A stretch of DNA of 64,000 nt, from NCBI GenBank assembly GCA_015179125.1, contig WHVA01000155.1, forward strand, positions 157,754 to 221,753. Reading direction: 5' to 3'. This DNA is from Gautieria morchelliformis (taxonomy: Eukaryota; Basidiomycota; Agaricomycetes; Gomphales; Gomphaceae). How positions within the stretch are numbered: position 1 is the first letter of the stretch; the number at the start of each line of letters is the position of its first letter. Positions 35,114 through 45,666 of this stretch are shown here, piece by piece. Position numbers and translations under genes: made by a program. The notes under the pieces are model-generated. The model saw only the letters and a list, made by a program, of their open reading frames with translations, made no database searches and was not told where the DNA came from.

Positions 35114-36056
35114 GATGGTGGATCGGGGCGCTGGTCAGATAGTGAAACGTCAAAGCTATTGGAGTGGTTGCTAGGACCTGATAATATGGACCGCTATAAA
35201 TGTTTTAGCAAGTTGCCAACTCATTACTTTAAAAAGGTATGTCTTGTAAACCCCCTCATCCAGTGATCTGACGTTTAGTAGGCCTCCAAGGAGGTCTTTT
35301 TTGGATTACGAGCCCCCAGTGCGATCAAAGGCCGCTGGGAGCGGCTCCTCAAAACTTATAAATATATACTGGCATTTGATGGCTATACTGAAAATGGTGG
35401 AGCTGATGGAGACGACGATGATGGGGACCCAGATCCTAGTGATAAAAGGGTACTTAAAAGGAGACTGGATGGAGCCCATGGGGCTGGTCACGCAGTTGGG
35501 AATTTAAGCGTGCAAATTGTCCAGGACTAGGGGGTGGGGAGGTCGGTATGAGCTCTTTAACAACAGGTGAGTATTATAGTGCCTGCAGGTGAGTAGCTAT
35601 TCTCAAAGATAACCTGCTTACACAGGATGAGTGAAAAGCCCAATTTGCGTTGGGACAAGGTCTGTCACTCAGGTGGCCTGCTCTCTCCCTTGCATTCTTG
35701 TTCATCCTCTCATGTCGAAGTCTCTGATCCTGGATGATGGGTCTATGAAGAAATACCTCACAGCAAGGCCCACTGCATGGGCACACCACAGTCTGAGTGC
35801 TGATGCTACTGATTATTTTACAAATAGCACATCTTACTTAAAGTCCCGCACTATACAGACCAACTGCATCTGGATCTGCTTGTAAAAAGGGAGGACTGAG
35901 AATCCACCTCACAGGATATTCAACTGGACCTTTAGGAACGTGAGACTAGAAGTTGTGAGACCCATTTGGAGATTGCGCAGCAGTGAGAGGTTCAGGAGGC
36001 AGAGGAGGCTCGGGAGTGCAAGGTGTTGGAGGAGAAAAAGTTCAAGGTGATGTTGG

Positions 36057-37331
36057 TGTCAAGATGGGTTTTTAGGCGTTAATATCGTGTATTAGTGAAC
36101 ACAGCGAATGCCCGAATAACTTGTGCGAATAAGTATGCCGTTCGGCGAATGGGTGAACCAATGAATGTTCACAAGGTAAGAAGGTTTGCCTAAACAGGGC
36201 TCACCCTATCTACAGTCGTAGCGAAATAGCCTGTGACTCTTGACGATGTAACGTGCAAGGTCTCATGGAAGGGCTGTCTAAGTCTCGACAATCCCTTCGC
36301 TGGCGAAAGTGCTCCTTCGGAGCCCTTCGCCAACAGCACAGAAAATGGTTTGAAGGCTAAGGTAACGAAGATGAAGTATGAGAACTCACCAGTGATGCTG
36401 AAGTCCTCTGCTAGTTGAAGATGGAAATCTCCAAGAGAAGACTTAAGATGGTGACCACGGCGAGGTTAAAGCTGCACAAGATGAACGACGTATGATAATT
36501 GAACTGGGGAATATACATGCGAATGTAAACTACTTATATCGAATGCTCGTAAGGTATCAGCGAATAGGAAAGAGGCCATCACAAGTCAGGGTTGGATAGG
36601 GGTGCGCAGTCATGATACAGCATAGATGAAAGAAACATACAATAGAATGTGAGAAGAGAGAGAATATGAAACGATGGAGAGTAAAGGTGGCGAAGGCACT
36701 TATGGACAAAACCATGTCTTGGGACCCGCATACATGCTACCCTGCACAGACTCTTGGTCTACTGGGTTGATTCCGCATGACCTATGGAGGAGATGCCCTG
36801 CGAACACACTTTGACCATACGAACGCCCAATGGGGTTGGATTAAGAAGACGATGGGGTTAATGATGAACCATCATGCTGGGTGAATGGTATTGATCGTAT
36901 TTGATGGTGTGCCTGCTGGCGAATGATGCGAGCAGTGAATACCTGTTCAGCGAAATGCAAGGAAGGGCGAACAGAGGTGACATAGGGGGGGAGAGGTCAA
37001 GGTGGAGGGCAAAGCCGAGCGAATACCGAGGAGGAGTAGCGAAAGGGAAAATGGGGATACCAAGGTGCAGGAAGTACACAGGTCATGACAATCCAACTAT
37101 CAGAACACCATCGGGAGAGGGTCGAGCAGAGGAGGTGGTAGACCCAGTGATGACTTGTCAAGTCAGTCCAAAGCCGTCGGTCGTGCGTTTAATGGCGTGG
37201 CGATGATAATGGGCGCGAATCAGCGAACATCGGTTGCCGAACATGACAATGGCAATCGGAACGAACACGGAAATGGGGTGAGAAATGGCAGGACAGAGCA
37301 CCTGAGTATGAGGAATAAACACGTCATGACA
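36057..37331 (-). mobile_element. LTR-type element, copy 2 (1,275 bp, TSD GTTGG)
   Basis: Inverted relative to copy 1 (31849-34080). On the plus strand it starts TGTCAAGATGGGTTTTTAGG and ends CACGTCATGACA, with GTTGG duplicated at 36052-36056 and 37332-37336. It lacks the Harbinger-like insert and keeps the single TTA target (plus-strand GGCTAAGGTAAC around 36354). It lies near the 3' end of the Myb/SANT-like gene. No reading frame of its own is convincing. Confidence 0.8.
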
Positions 37332-37416
37332 GTTGGCTCAAACGCTACTGCACCATGAAGATGAAGAAATCAAGGCAGCTGCCAAAAACAGTATATTACA
37401 AGCACTCATGGATTAA

Positions 37417-37824
37417 GTAGCTAATTGAATCATGTTAGCTGTTGGAGGTACATGGCTGTCCTGTGTCAAGAGTGGGGTCCCATTCTTCCCTACCTACCTG
37501 ACATCTCTAGCTACTTATATAGTGTAACTAGAACAATGATGAGAGAACAATGGCAGAAGAACAATAAAGTTTGCACTTGTGGGTGCCTGTGTGCGCATCT
37601 GATCTCTCCTTATCCGCAACTAGACAGTGTAGCTGTCTTACATCTCCTCCCACCGCTTGAAAGAACTGGTAACTCTCTTCTCACTATCACCATACTCCTT
37701 AGTTTAACAGGAACCTCCGCAGGGGTTGGATCAGGAGCGGACTGGGTGCGAGTGGTTGAGCTTGCGGGATGACAGCACAGGAAGCGGGCATGTGGGCATG
37801 TGTAGTGATGTGGTCGCATGGATG
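37417..37824. other. Spacer before Copia 1, no gene seen
   Basis: About 400 bp between the end of the Myb/SANT-like relic and the Copia 5' LTR. No family was recognised. It ends GGATG directly before the LTR, which would be the left target copy if the element were an undisturbed insertion. Confidence 0.35.
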
Positions 37825-38322
37825 TGTTGGGTGCATTTATGCTCCTGCACCAAAATCAAGCATAATATATCCAATTTGTTGTGTGGCCTTCCAATTTCTT
37901 CTCACATTGTTCTTGTATTATGCATCCATTTCTCTGGTTATTTTCGAAATTTTCCACTCATTCCTTATCTCTCTATTTCATCTTGTTATTCCTACTTTCA
38001 CAAGCGGCTGCACCCGGCGGAGTCTGAAATGACTTCGATGCGCGAGCTCTTGGGCGCTAAAGGGCCGGGTAGTAGTACATGCGCAGTGGAACACATTTCC
38101 CCCTCTCTCAGTGACCACTAAATTCACTGAGAGAGGCAAGTAAATTAGTCTAGTAGTCTTTGCATTTACTGACCTAGAAATCCTCTGTAGTGAATTGATT
38201 TCTAGGTAGTGTATAATATATTTAGAGTGACCACTAAATTCACTGAGAGAGTGAATTGATTTCTAGTCTACTCTTTTGAATAACAAGTCCATACCTACTG
38301 CCTATAATTCCTGTCCTCAACA
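37825..38322 (+). repeat. Copia copy 1, 5' LTR (type A)
   Basis: Type A marks: AACAAGTCCATACC near the end, TAGTAGTCTTTGC, and TTTAGAGTGACC. The same first two marks occur in the 3' LTR of copy 2 (51092-51589), not in the 3' LTR of this element. The nested inverted motif CTCTCAGTGACCACTAAATT/TCACTGAGAGAG could form hairpins in the RNA. Confidence 0.9.
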
Positions 38323-38335
38323 GGGTTATGGGCCC
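38323..38335 (+). promoter_or_regulatory. Copia primer-binding site, half initiator-tRNA type
   Basis: GGGTTATGGGCCC directly follows the LTR end. It is complementary to the anticodon stem-loop of initiator tRNA-Met (GGGCCCAUAACCC), the primer site type known from Drosophila copia, where a cleaved half-tRNA primes reverse transcription. The ATG of gag (38328-38330) lies inside it. The same arrangement is present in copy 2 at 55837-55849. Confidence 0.8.
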
Positions 38336-41300
38336 CGGAGACACTTCTGAGAAGCTATTGGGTGTTGAGAAGCTTGCTACTGATGGAAGTAATTGGCCAT
38401 TGTGGCGAGCCACTCTCATCAGCTATTTCGAGTCCAAAAATCTACTCAAGCATGTTGAAGGGAGAGTCACTAGACCTCCTGATCCTCCAGTTATGCCCCC
38501 AGGCCATATTCTTACAGAAGCTGAGGAAACTCAGATGGATAAGGCTGAGGAGAAGCTAGAGAGATACCTTGCTAGAGAAGGACAAGCCAAGACCCAAATC
38601 ATCGTCTCAGTGTCAGAGTCATTAGCCCTGATGCTACAGAAGCAGAAGACAGCAAAAGAGACTTGGGATGCACTGGTCAATGAAATGACCAAAAAGCCCA
38701 AGATGGTCCTCACCAGCCTGCAGAGACAACTCCGCAGTATGAGATGTCCTGAGGATGGAGACCTGAGAGATCATTTGGACAAGGCCCAAGACCTATATGC
38801 TCGTCTTAATGAGATGGGAGCTAGAGTTTCTGAAGAAGAATTCATGGACATCATCCTTGCGTCACTTCCACCATCCTATGAGGCAGTCATGAACGCCCTT
38901 ACCACTTCGCTTGAAGAATGCGGGATGCCATTGGTCCCTGATAATATTATTAGGGTACTAAAGGCTCAGTATGACAGGAAGAAAACACTCCCGCAAGAAG
39001 AGCAGGTGTTTATTGGTTCATCTACTAAGAAGGACCAAAAGGGGCAGAAGGCGCATGTATGCACCAACTGCAAAAAGCCTGGACATTCCATCGAAAATTG
39101 CTGGGCTAAAGGAGGTGGTAAAGAAGGTCAAGGACCACGTCAGAAGAAGAAAGCCAAAGGCAAGAAGAAGAAGAAGGGTAAAGCAAAAGCGAATGTTGCC
39201 GAAGAAGAGTCTACTTCTGAGGAAAGTGGTGATGGGCATCTTGCCTTCACCAATTTCGACGAGTGCTCTAATTTCAATTTGAGCACATCCTCAGGAGTTA
39301 TAGTTATACTCGACACCGGAACGACATCGCATATGACTCCTCACAAAAATTTATTGAGGAACTACTGTCAATTCTCACAGCCGAGGACTATCCGAGCAGC
39401 CAACAAAGGTACCTTTGATGCCTTCGGCTCAGGACTGCTCGTATTATCCAATAAGGTTGGAGATAGAACAGTAGAAGTCACGTTGCAAGATACATACTAT
39501 GCACCCAAAATTGCTGCTACCCTCGTCTCGATCGGTCGGTGCGATGATGCTGGCTACGACATTCGACTCGGTGGCCAGAAATGCACAATATCTAATGCTG
39601 CTGGAAAGTATTGATGCAAGCACCGAAAGTCAATGGCTTATATCGACTAGACCTCCAGTCACCAAGTGCTCAAGCCCATATGTGTTTATCTGCCATGGAA
39701 ATTCATCAAAAGATGGGGCACATCTCGCAGAAGTCCCTACAACATCTATTAAATCATGGCATGATATTGGGCATTGAACTGAGCTCCACAGGCGATAGAA
39801 TTGTCTGTGATGCGTGTATTCAGGCCAAGATTGCGCGCAAACCTCTTCCTCGAGAACCCAGAGACCGAACATCAAAATTCGGTGACAGAATTTATTCTGA
39901 TGTCTGGGGACCTGCAAGACACCTCACGATCGATAAGAAGTCATATTATGTCTCCTTTATCGATGACTACTCAAGAGAATCGGTAATCTATCTCATGGCG
40001 AACAAATCAGAAGCATTCTCAAAGTACAAGCTCTACGAGGCTTTAATGCTTCGACAGAGAAATGTGCACATCAAGGCACTTGTTTCTGATCGAGGGGGCG
40101 AGTATATGAGCTCTGAATTCGAACAGCATCTAGCCAAACAAGGCACGAAGCATCAGTTGACGGTACACGACACACCAGAGTCCAATGGTGTTGCGGAACG
40201 CCTGAACGAACTCTCACTGAGAGAACTCGTGCCATGCTGCTAGAATCAGGCCTTCCTAAGATATTATGGGGCTATGCGATACAGCATGCCAATTATCTTA
40301 GGAACAGGACGCATACAAGAGCTCTACCAGATAAAACGCCCTACGAGATGATTCACCATGAAAAACCGAATCTCAAAGACATTCACGCGTGGGGAACTGA
40401 AATTTACGTTAAAATCACTCAGGGAGATAAATTGGCAGCTCGTGCCAAGAGAGCTCGGTGGATAGGAATTTCTGCGCAGAGCCATGGTCATTATGTTTAT
40501 TGGCCTGACTCGCACAAAATTTCTGTCGAACGGAACATTGTCTTTGATTCAGAAATGAAGAAGGGAAAGGTCCCAATCATTTCTATTGAGGAATCCAAGC
40601 TACCTACGTCTAGAGAAGAGAAGAAGGCCATTCCGGCATCAGTGCCTGTGCCCGGTCGCTTAGTCAGCGAAGAGGCAAAGATCGAAGAAATTGATGAAAG
40701 TGCACCGGAAGAATATCTTGAAAAGCTGCAACCTATTCAGGGAGTTGATGACAGACCTAGAGAAGCTGAACTGATAAGGAGAAGCGAAAGGATCCGTCAA
40801 CAACAAGTGCAGCCGGCCCCATCAGGTCCCGTAACAAGATCTCAAACCCAGAGACAACTGGCGCACATATGACTACGCTAGCTTACGAGGACGTTGAGGA
40901 CCATAAAGAAGTTTTATTCGACCAAGAATTATCCTCCGAGATTGATGGCATCAGTAACTATGAGTGTGCCATCAGTGCGTTTCTAACCGACGGTCAAAAC
41001 AATAACAAGGCGCCGGATTTGAGTCAAATTGAACCTAGCAATGCAGACGAAGCTCTGAATAATCCTATATGGAAGAAATCAATGGACAAAGAGTATGAGG
41101 CCCTAATCGACAAGGGAGTGTGGGAAAGAACCAAACCACCTCCTGGAGCCAACATTGTCGGCAACAAATGGGTCTACCTTTGGAAGCGTAATCCAGAAGG
41201 GAAACCAATAGTACCTAAATCGAGAATGGTCGCCCAAGGCTTCACGCAGAAGTTTGGAATCGACTATGATGAGACATACTCACCTGTTGCTCGGTTATCC

Positions 41301-42568
41301 TCCCTACGGATCATATGCGCCATTGCTGCTAGGAATGACTGGCCTATTCATCAAATGGACGTGGACTATGCATACCTCAATGCTACGTTGCCCGAACCTA
41401 TTTACATGAAGCAGCCGTATGGATATGAGTCAGGAGACAAAGGCGAAGTGCTACTTTTGAAGAAAGCACTCTACGGCCTCAAGCAATCTGGAAGAGAATG
41501 GTACAAACGTCTAAGTGGTGAATTCCACAAGTTAGGATTCACTACGTCAGCCACAGATGGGGCTGTATTTTATAGACGTGGCGGAAAGGGGCATGTGATC
41601 ATTGCAACAGCTGTGGACGACCTTACCATCACAGCTGAGAATCAGTCAGTCCTGCACGAAGTCAAACGAGATCTTGCTCAGGTCTTCAGTATGAAAGATC
41701 TAGGCGAGATTCATTGGCTATTGAATCTCAAAATCGAAAGAGACTGGCAGAAGAAGACCATTGCAATTTCACAACCTGCATACATCGAGAAGATCATCAA
41801 AAAATTTAATCTCGAAGATGCAAAGACTTATGCTACGCCTCTTGATCCAGCCGTAAAATTATCTAAAGACCAATGTCCTTCTACAGAGAGAGGCAAGAAA
41901 GCCATGTCGAAGTTTCCATACAGGCAAGCTATAGGATCACTGATGTGGGCGGCTGTAGCCACTCGACCTGACATTGCATTTGCGGTGTCATTACTCTCGC
42001 AATTCCTTGAAAATCCAGGTGGCACACACTGGAATGCAGTCAAACGTGTCTTCAAATATTTGAAAGGCACGAAGCATTACAAGCTCACACTTGGAAGAAA
42101 TCAAGACGGCTTGATGGGGTATTCAGATGCGGATTGGGGTTCACAGAGTCATAGGCGTTCGTATTCGGCATACTTATTTCAGATTGATGGAGGCACTGTT
42201 TCATGGAGTTGCCAGAAACAGTCAATAGTAGCCCTCTCATCAACTGAAGCCGAATTCGTCGCCCTGACCCATGCGGGCAAAGAGGCTCTTTGGATGCGCC
42301 ATTTTATTTCTGAAATATTCCAACCACTGAACAGACCCATCCAAGTTTATTCAGACAATCAATCAGCCATTGCCATCACGTATGGCACCCAACAACACAC
42401 GAGAACCAAGCATTTCGACATCCGATTATATTTCCTTCGAGATATAATCAAAATCAACAAGCCAAGCTCGTTTATTTGCCAACCGAACAAATGTTGGCAG
42501 ATATCCTCACTAAAGGACTTCCTAGTCCTAGAGTGAAGATTCTCAACGAGCAAATTGGAATATATTAA
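38328..42568 (+). pseudogene. Copia copy 1 gag-pol, broken by four single-base deletions
   Basis: Polyprotein with gag, zinc knuckle (CTNCKKPGHSIENC), protease (LDTGTTSHM), GAG-pre-integrase, integrase, copia reverse transcriptase (AVDDLTI) and RNase H, nearly identical to the intact copy 2. It is split into five open pieces by losses of one base relative to copy 2 near 39608 (GG to G), 40206-40210 (CC to C), 40854-40858 (AAA to AA) and 42450-42453 (five A to four A). An extra three bases near 39585 keep frame. Unless these are assembly errors, the copy cannot make a full polyprotein. Confidence 0.88.
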
Positions 42569-42581
42569 GCTTGAGGGGGCG

Positions 42582-43079
42582 TGTTGGGTGCATTTATGCT
42601 CCTGCACCAAAATCAAGCATAATATATCCAATTTGTTGTGTGGCCTTCCAATTTCTTCTCACATTGTTCTTGTATTATGCATCCATTTCTCTGGTTATTT
42701 TCGAAATTTTCCACTCATTCCTTATCTCTCTATTTCATCTTGTTATTCCTACTTTCACAAGCGGCTGCACCCAGCGGAGTCTGAAATGACTTCCACGCGC
42801 GAGCTCTTGGGCGCTAAAGGGCCGGGTAGTAGTACATGCGCAGTGGAACACATTTCCCCCTCTCTCAGTGACCACTAAATTCACTGAGAGAGGCAAGTAA
42901 ATTAGTCTAGTGTTCTTTGCATTTATTGACCTAGAAATCCTCTGTAGTGAATTGATTTCTAGGTAGTGTATAATATATTTACAGTGACCACTAAATTCAC
43001 TGAGAGAGTGAATTGATTTCTAGTCTATTCTTTTGCGCAAGAAGTCCATTCCTACTGCCTATAATTCCTGTCCTCAACA
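42582..43079 (+). repeat. Copia copy 1, 3' LTR (type B)
   Basis: Type B marks: GCGCAAGAAGTCCATTCC, TAGTGTTCTTTGC and TTTACAGTGACC. They match the 5' LTR of copy 2 (55850-56347) rather than the 5' LTR of this element. It is followed by TCACC (43080-43084). Confidence 0.9.
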
Positions 43080-43870
43080 TCACCTTCCCTGATTTGCACT
43101 GCCCAGCATAGCCTTACACAGCCCTGCATAGCCTTGCATAGCCCTGCATAGCCCTGCACAGCCCTATGATGTCAAGGGTCCTATTTCAGGGGTTGTGGCA
43201 CTAAGCTTGGAGGCTCAGCATCCAATGAGATTGCTTGATTATGCACCCTAGTTTTGGCTCTGCATATCATTGGGCAGTCTTGCACACAGCCTTACACAGC
43301 CATGGTTGCTATGAGGCAAGTCATGTGTCTGCTGGGTTTGAACTATATTTAAGTGTACAGGCTTGTGTAAGCTGCACCGGATATTCCCAATCTCACCAGC
43401 TGAGATTGAAAGAGCCAAAGTGTCGGAGTTGTGGGTGTTTGAGGACGTGCGGCTCTGAATAAGCGCGTTCAAGGATCGCTCCGGTCGGAGTTTGAAATTG
43501 GGCACCGATGACAAAGTTATGGACTCTCATGGGTTTATAGCCTTTGTCAAACACAATAAAGCAGTTTTGAGCCAAGGAGGTCAGGACAATTGGCGAAGAA
43601 ATGCAAGAAAATTCAAGGAATATTCTAAAAACAGTTCCCCATCAAAGCTGCGTGTATTGGCTGATGTTAAGATGGGAAAAAGGTTTTTACAGACTTTTTA
43701 ATGCTTTTTTCGAGATTTTTAAACTAGAAAGCTGGTTCCTACACACTGGCACACCCTGAGCCATATGCAGGAGGTTTGGACCTTGAAGAGTTCCAGGTCT
43801 TCGTATTGGCCATATTGAGGTGGCTCAAAATGAATTGCCTATTAGGCCCAACCAGCGTAGACACGCAGGT
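43080..43870. other. Interval between Copia 1 and the Gypsy element
   Basis: It starts with TCACC and a 10-bp tandem repeat (43101-43167). A degenerate stretch follows with no recognised gene; GCCTTACACAGCC occurs again at about 43291. It ends CAGGT directly before the Gypsy LTR. Confidence 0.4.
43101..43167 (+). repeat. 10-bp tandem repeat (GCCYTGCATA), about 7 units
   Basis: Units such as GCCCTGCATA, GCCTTGCATA and GCCCTGCACA follow each other with a strict 10-bp period and one or two substitutions. Non-coding minisatellite. Confidence 0.85.
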
Positions 43871-44360
43871 TGTCAGGGGACACCCTGTTTTCCATTCCCA
43901 GTTCCGACACCACACCCAGTTCCGACTCCATTTCCGACTCTGGTTCCGGTTCCGATTCCATCTCCGCCTCCGCTTTCGGAAATGATTCTGCTTCTGGGAG
44001 AACTTCCACCAGTTCTATTCACCTTGCCAGTTCCACTCCAATTTCCGACTTCCACTCTCGGAACAGTGTCGGAAATCAAGCGACTCGCGTAATAGGTGGC
44101 ATCAAGGGTCGCTCAAGGGTCAGGGTGGTCAGGGAGATGCAGGGTTGATGGCGGGTGCCAAGTGTTGTCCCTGGCTGCGCAGCGTAGTATAATACGGGCT
44201 CGCTGACATTGGGGGTCTTTAGACTTTTCTCTTTGGATTTCCCCTTGTCAGGTGAGAATCCCCTCTCTTGTATACTCTGTTCATTTATACATCCTTTGGA
44301 TTTCCCCTTGTCAGTTGTGTGGTAGTGTGATCTCCACAACTAGTCAGGGTTGCCCTTACA
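43871..44360 (+). repeat. Gypsy 5' LTR
   Basis: 490 bp, TGTCAGGGG...CCCTTACA. It contains dense TTCCG/CGGAA pentamers in the first 200 bp and two copies of TTTGGATTTCCCCTTGTCAG in the last 150 bp. It shares a GCTGCGCAGCGTAGTATAAT box with the other two LTRs; the TATAAT there may be the core promoter. Confidence 0.92.
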
Positions 44361-44490
44361 GCAGAAAAGTCTCTTCCCTAGAGGACCGGCGGTCGTACTG
44401 CGCGTTGCATTCACCATAGCGTACGACAGCCCCTCTTCTTACGTCGAGCTCCCAACCCCAGAAATCCCGTCCCATATTTCTCCTTCCGAC

Positions 44491-45666
44491 ATGGATCCAG
44501 ACGATCGTCTTCGGAATATGGAGGAGGAATTGACGCGGAACCGGATGAAGACCGACGCGATTGAAACAGCCTTACAAGCGATTTTGGCTAAGTTAGATAT
44601 TCCACGAAGTGGTGGAAATGAAATGCTGGATGATCCGGATTTCGGAAAAGCGGAAGCAGCGGAAGAGAGGATGTCCGCGAAGTTAGCAAAGGTCAAACAC
44701 GCTACTCCGGCGGACTTTGACGGAGATCGGGAGAAGGGACGCACATTGTCCAACACATGCAGCATCTACTTCGCAATTGTCGGAGACCTCTTTCCGAATG
44801 ACCAGGCTCGGATCCACTGGGCATTGTCCTTTTTCAAGTTGGACCACGCAGCCCGTTTTGCAAACAAGGTGATCCGACATGAAGCGAAGGGCAAGGGGAA
44901 CTACTTCCGGGACTGGGACGCCTTCGAGAAAACATTTTCCAACCAGTTCTGCCCAAAAAACGAGCAGCTCACAGCCCTTACGAAGCTCGAGGGAACCAGC
45001 TGGTACCAGGCCAAGGATCCGATCGATGACTACATCGATCGCTTCCAGGAGCTCATCGACCTTGCAGAGTATGACGACGACAAGACGATTGTCATCAAAT
45101 TCCGACGAGGACTTGATCCGACACTCCAGAACCAAGTTGCGCTGCTTGGGGATGGAGCTCCGGATTTTGATGACCCGGAAGGGTGGTACCAAGCTGCGCA
45201 GAGGGTGTCCCGCAACAGGGAAGCAAATGAGGCCTTCGTGGAGACAAACCGGAACATGACACGCAGTTCCGCTCGTCCTACTCCACCCATGCCAAAACAC
45301 GGAAGTGCATTCATTCCCACATGGAAAATATTTCCGACGCCTGTTCCGCCTGCTCCTATCATGAACCCTAGCCCCCCTCCCTCTAAGGGTGGCCCTGCCC
45401 CGATGGATGTTGACCGCATGCGTGGAAAAGGCCACGGAACTATCACCTGCTTCCGATGCCGACAACCAGGCGACTATGCTCGCGAGTGCCCCCAAGCCTT
45501 TGACATCCGGCTTATGACCATGGAGGAGAAACTCGAGCTCCTTCCAGAGTTCCTCGCACTCGCGGACATAAGCAGAGTGCCCACTGCGGAAGGGATTTCC
45601 GAAAATGCGGAACATGGTCCACCGGAAGCGGAAGATGCGTCAGATTTTGTGATGCGCAGCGGGTGA
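44491..45666 (+). CDS. Gypsy gag protein
   Basis: Capsid-nucleocapsid protein of about 391 residues that would package the element RNA. The frame is open from upstream of the LTR end, but the first ATG in it is at 44491 (MDPDDRLRNMEEELTRNRMK). An N-terminal coiled coil is followed by a capsid-like region (FDGDREKGRTLSNTC, WALSFFKLDHAARFANKVI, FCPKNEQLTALTKLEG), the retrotransposon gag domain. Near the C terminus there is a zinc knuckle, CFRCRQPGDYAREC, in which the usual His of CCHC is Asp. It ends with TGA at 45664-45666. The pol frame starts in the -1 frame and overlaps the last codons. Confidence 0.85.
   Translation: MDPDDRLRNMEEELTRNRMKTDAIETALQAILAKLDIPRSGGNEMLDDPDFGKAEAAEERMSAKLAKVKHATPADFDGDREKGRTLSNTCSIYFAIVGDLFPNDQARIHWALSFFKLDHAARFANKVIRHEAKGKGNYFRDWDAFEKTFSNQFCPKNEQLTALTKLEGTSWYQAKDPIDDYIDRFQELIDLAEYDDDKTIVIKFRRGLDPTLQNQVALLGDGAPDFDDPEGWYQAAQRVSRNREANEAFVETNRNMTRSSARPTPPMPKHGSAFIPTWKIFPTPVPPAPIMNPSPPPSKGGPAPMDVDRMRGKGHGTITCFRCRQPGDYARECPQAFDIRLMTMEEKLELLPEFLALADISRVPTAEGISENAEHGPPEAEDASDFVMRSG

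Larger units (their letters stand above)
34384..37416 (+). pseudogene. Degenerate Myb/SANT-like gene interrupted by two LTR insertions
   Basis: Pieces in order: an N-terminal Pro-rich and basic part (SADKKARAPKKAKRG); then, after the solo LTR, GRWSDSETSKLLEWLLGPDN and YKCFSKLPTHYFKK, spliced to EVFFGLRAPSAIKGRWERLL, a SANT-like helix set. An acidic stretch and a charged coiled coil (EAEEARECKVLEEKK) follow, and after the second insertion LLHHEDEEIKAAAKNSILQA before a stop at 37414-37416. Removing each LTR plus one target copy joins the flanking codons in frame locally. Other stops and frame changes (34500-34545, 35770-35980) show it is decayed anyway. It is probably a domesticated or transposon-borne DNA-binding gene. 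Confidence 0.55.
37825..43079 (+). mobile_element. Copia (Ty1-type) retrotransposon, copy 1
   Basis: Complete layout: 5' LTR 37825-38322, primer site, gag-pol, polypurine tract TTGAGGGGGCG (42571-42581), 3' LTR 42582-43079. LTRs start TGTTGGGTGC and end GTCCTCAACA, 498 bp each. Flanks differ (GGATG left, TCACC right), and the two LTRs are of different sequence types; see findings. The polyprotein is frame-shifted. Confidence 0.93.

Noticed and set aside
37417-37824. Additional LTR in front of Copia 1
   Set aside because: A TGTTGG start is present at about 37440, but no matching end, duplicate or TSD was found.
44683-45615. 310-codon minus-strand open frame opposite Gypsy gag
   Set aside because: Shadow of gag; gag has family motifs (capsid region, zinc knuckle), the antisense frame has none.
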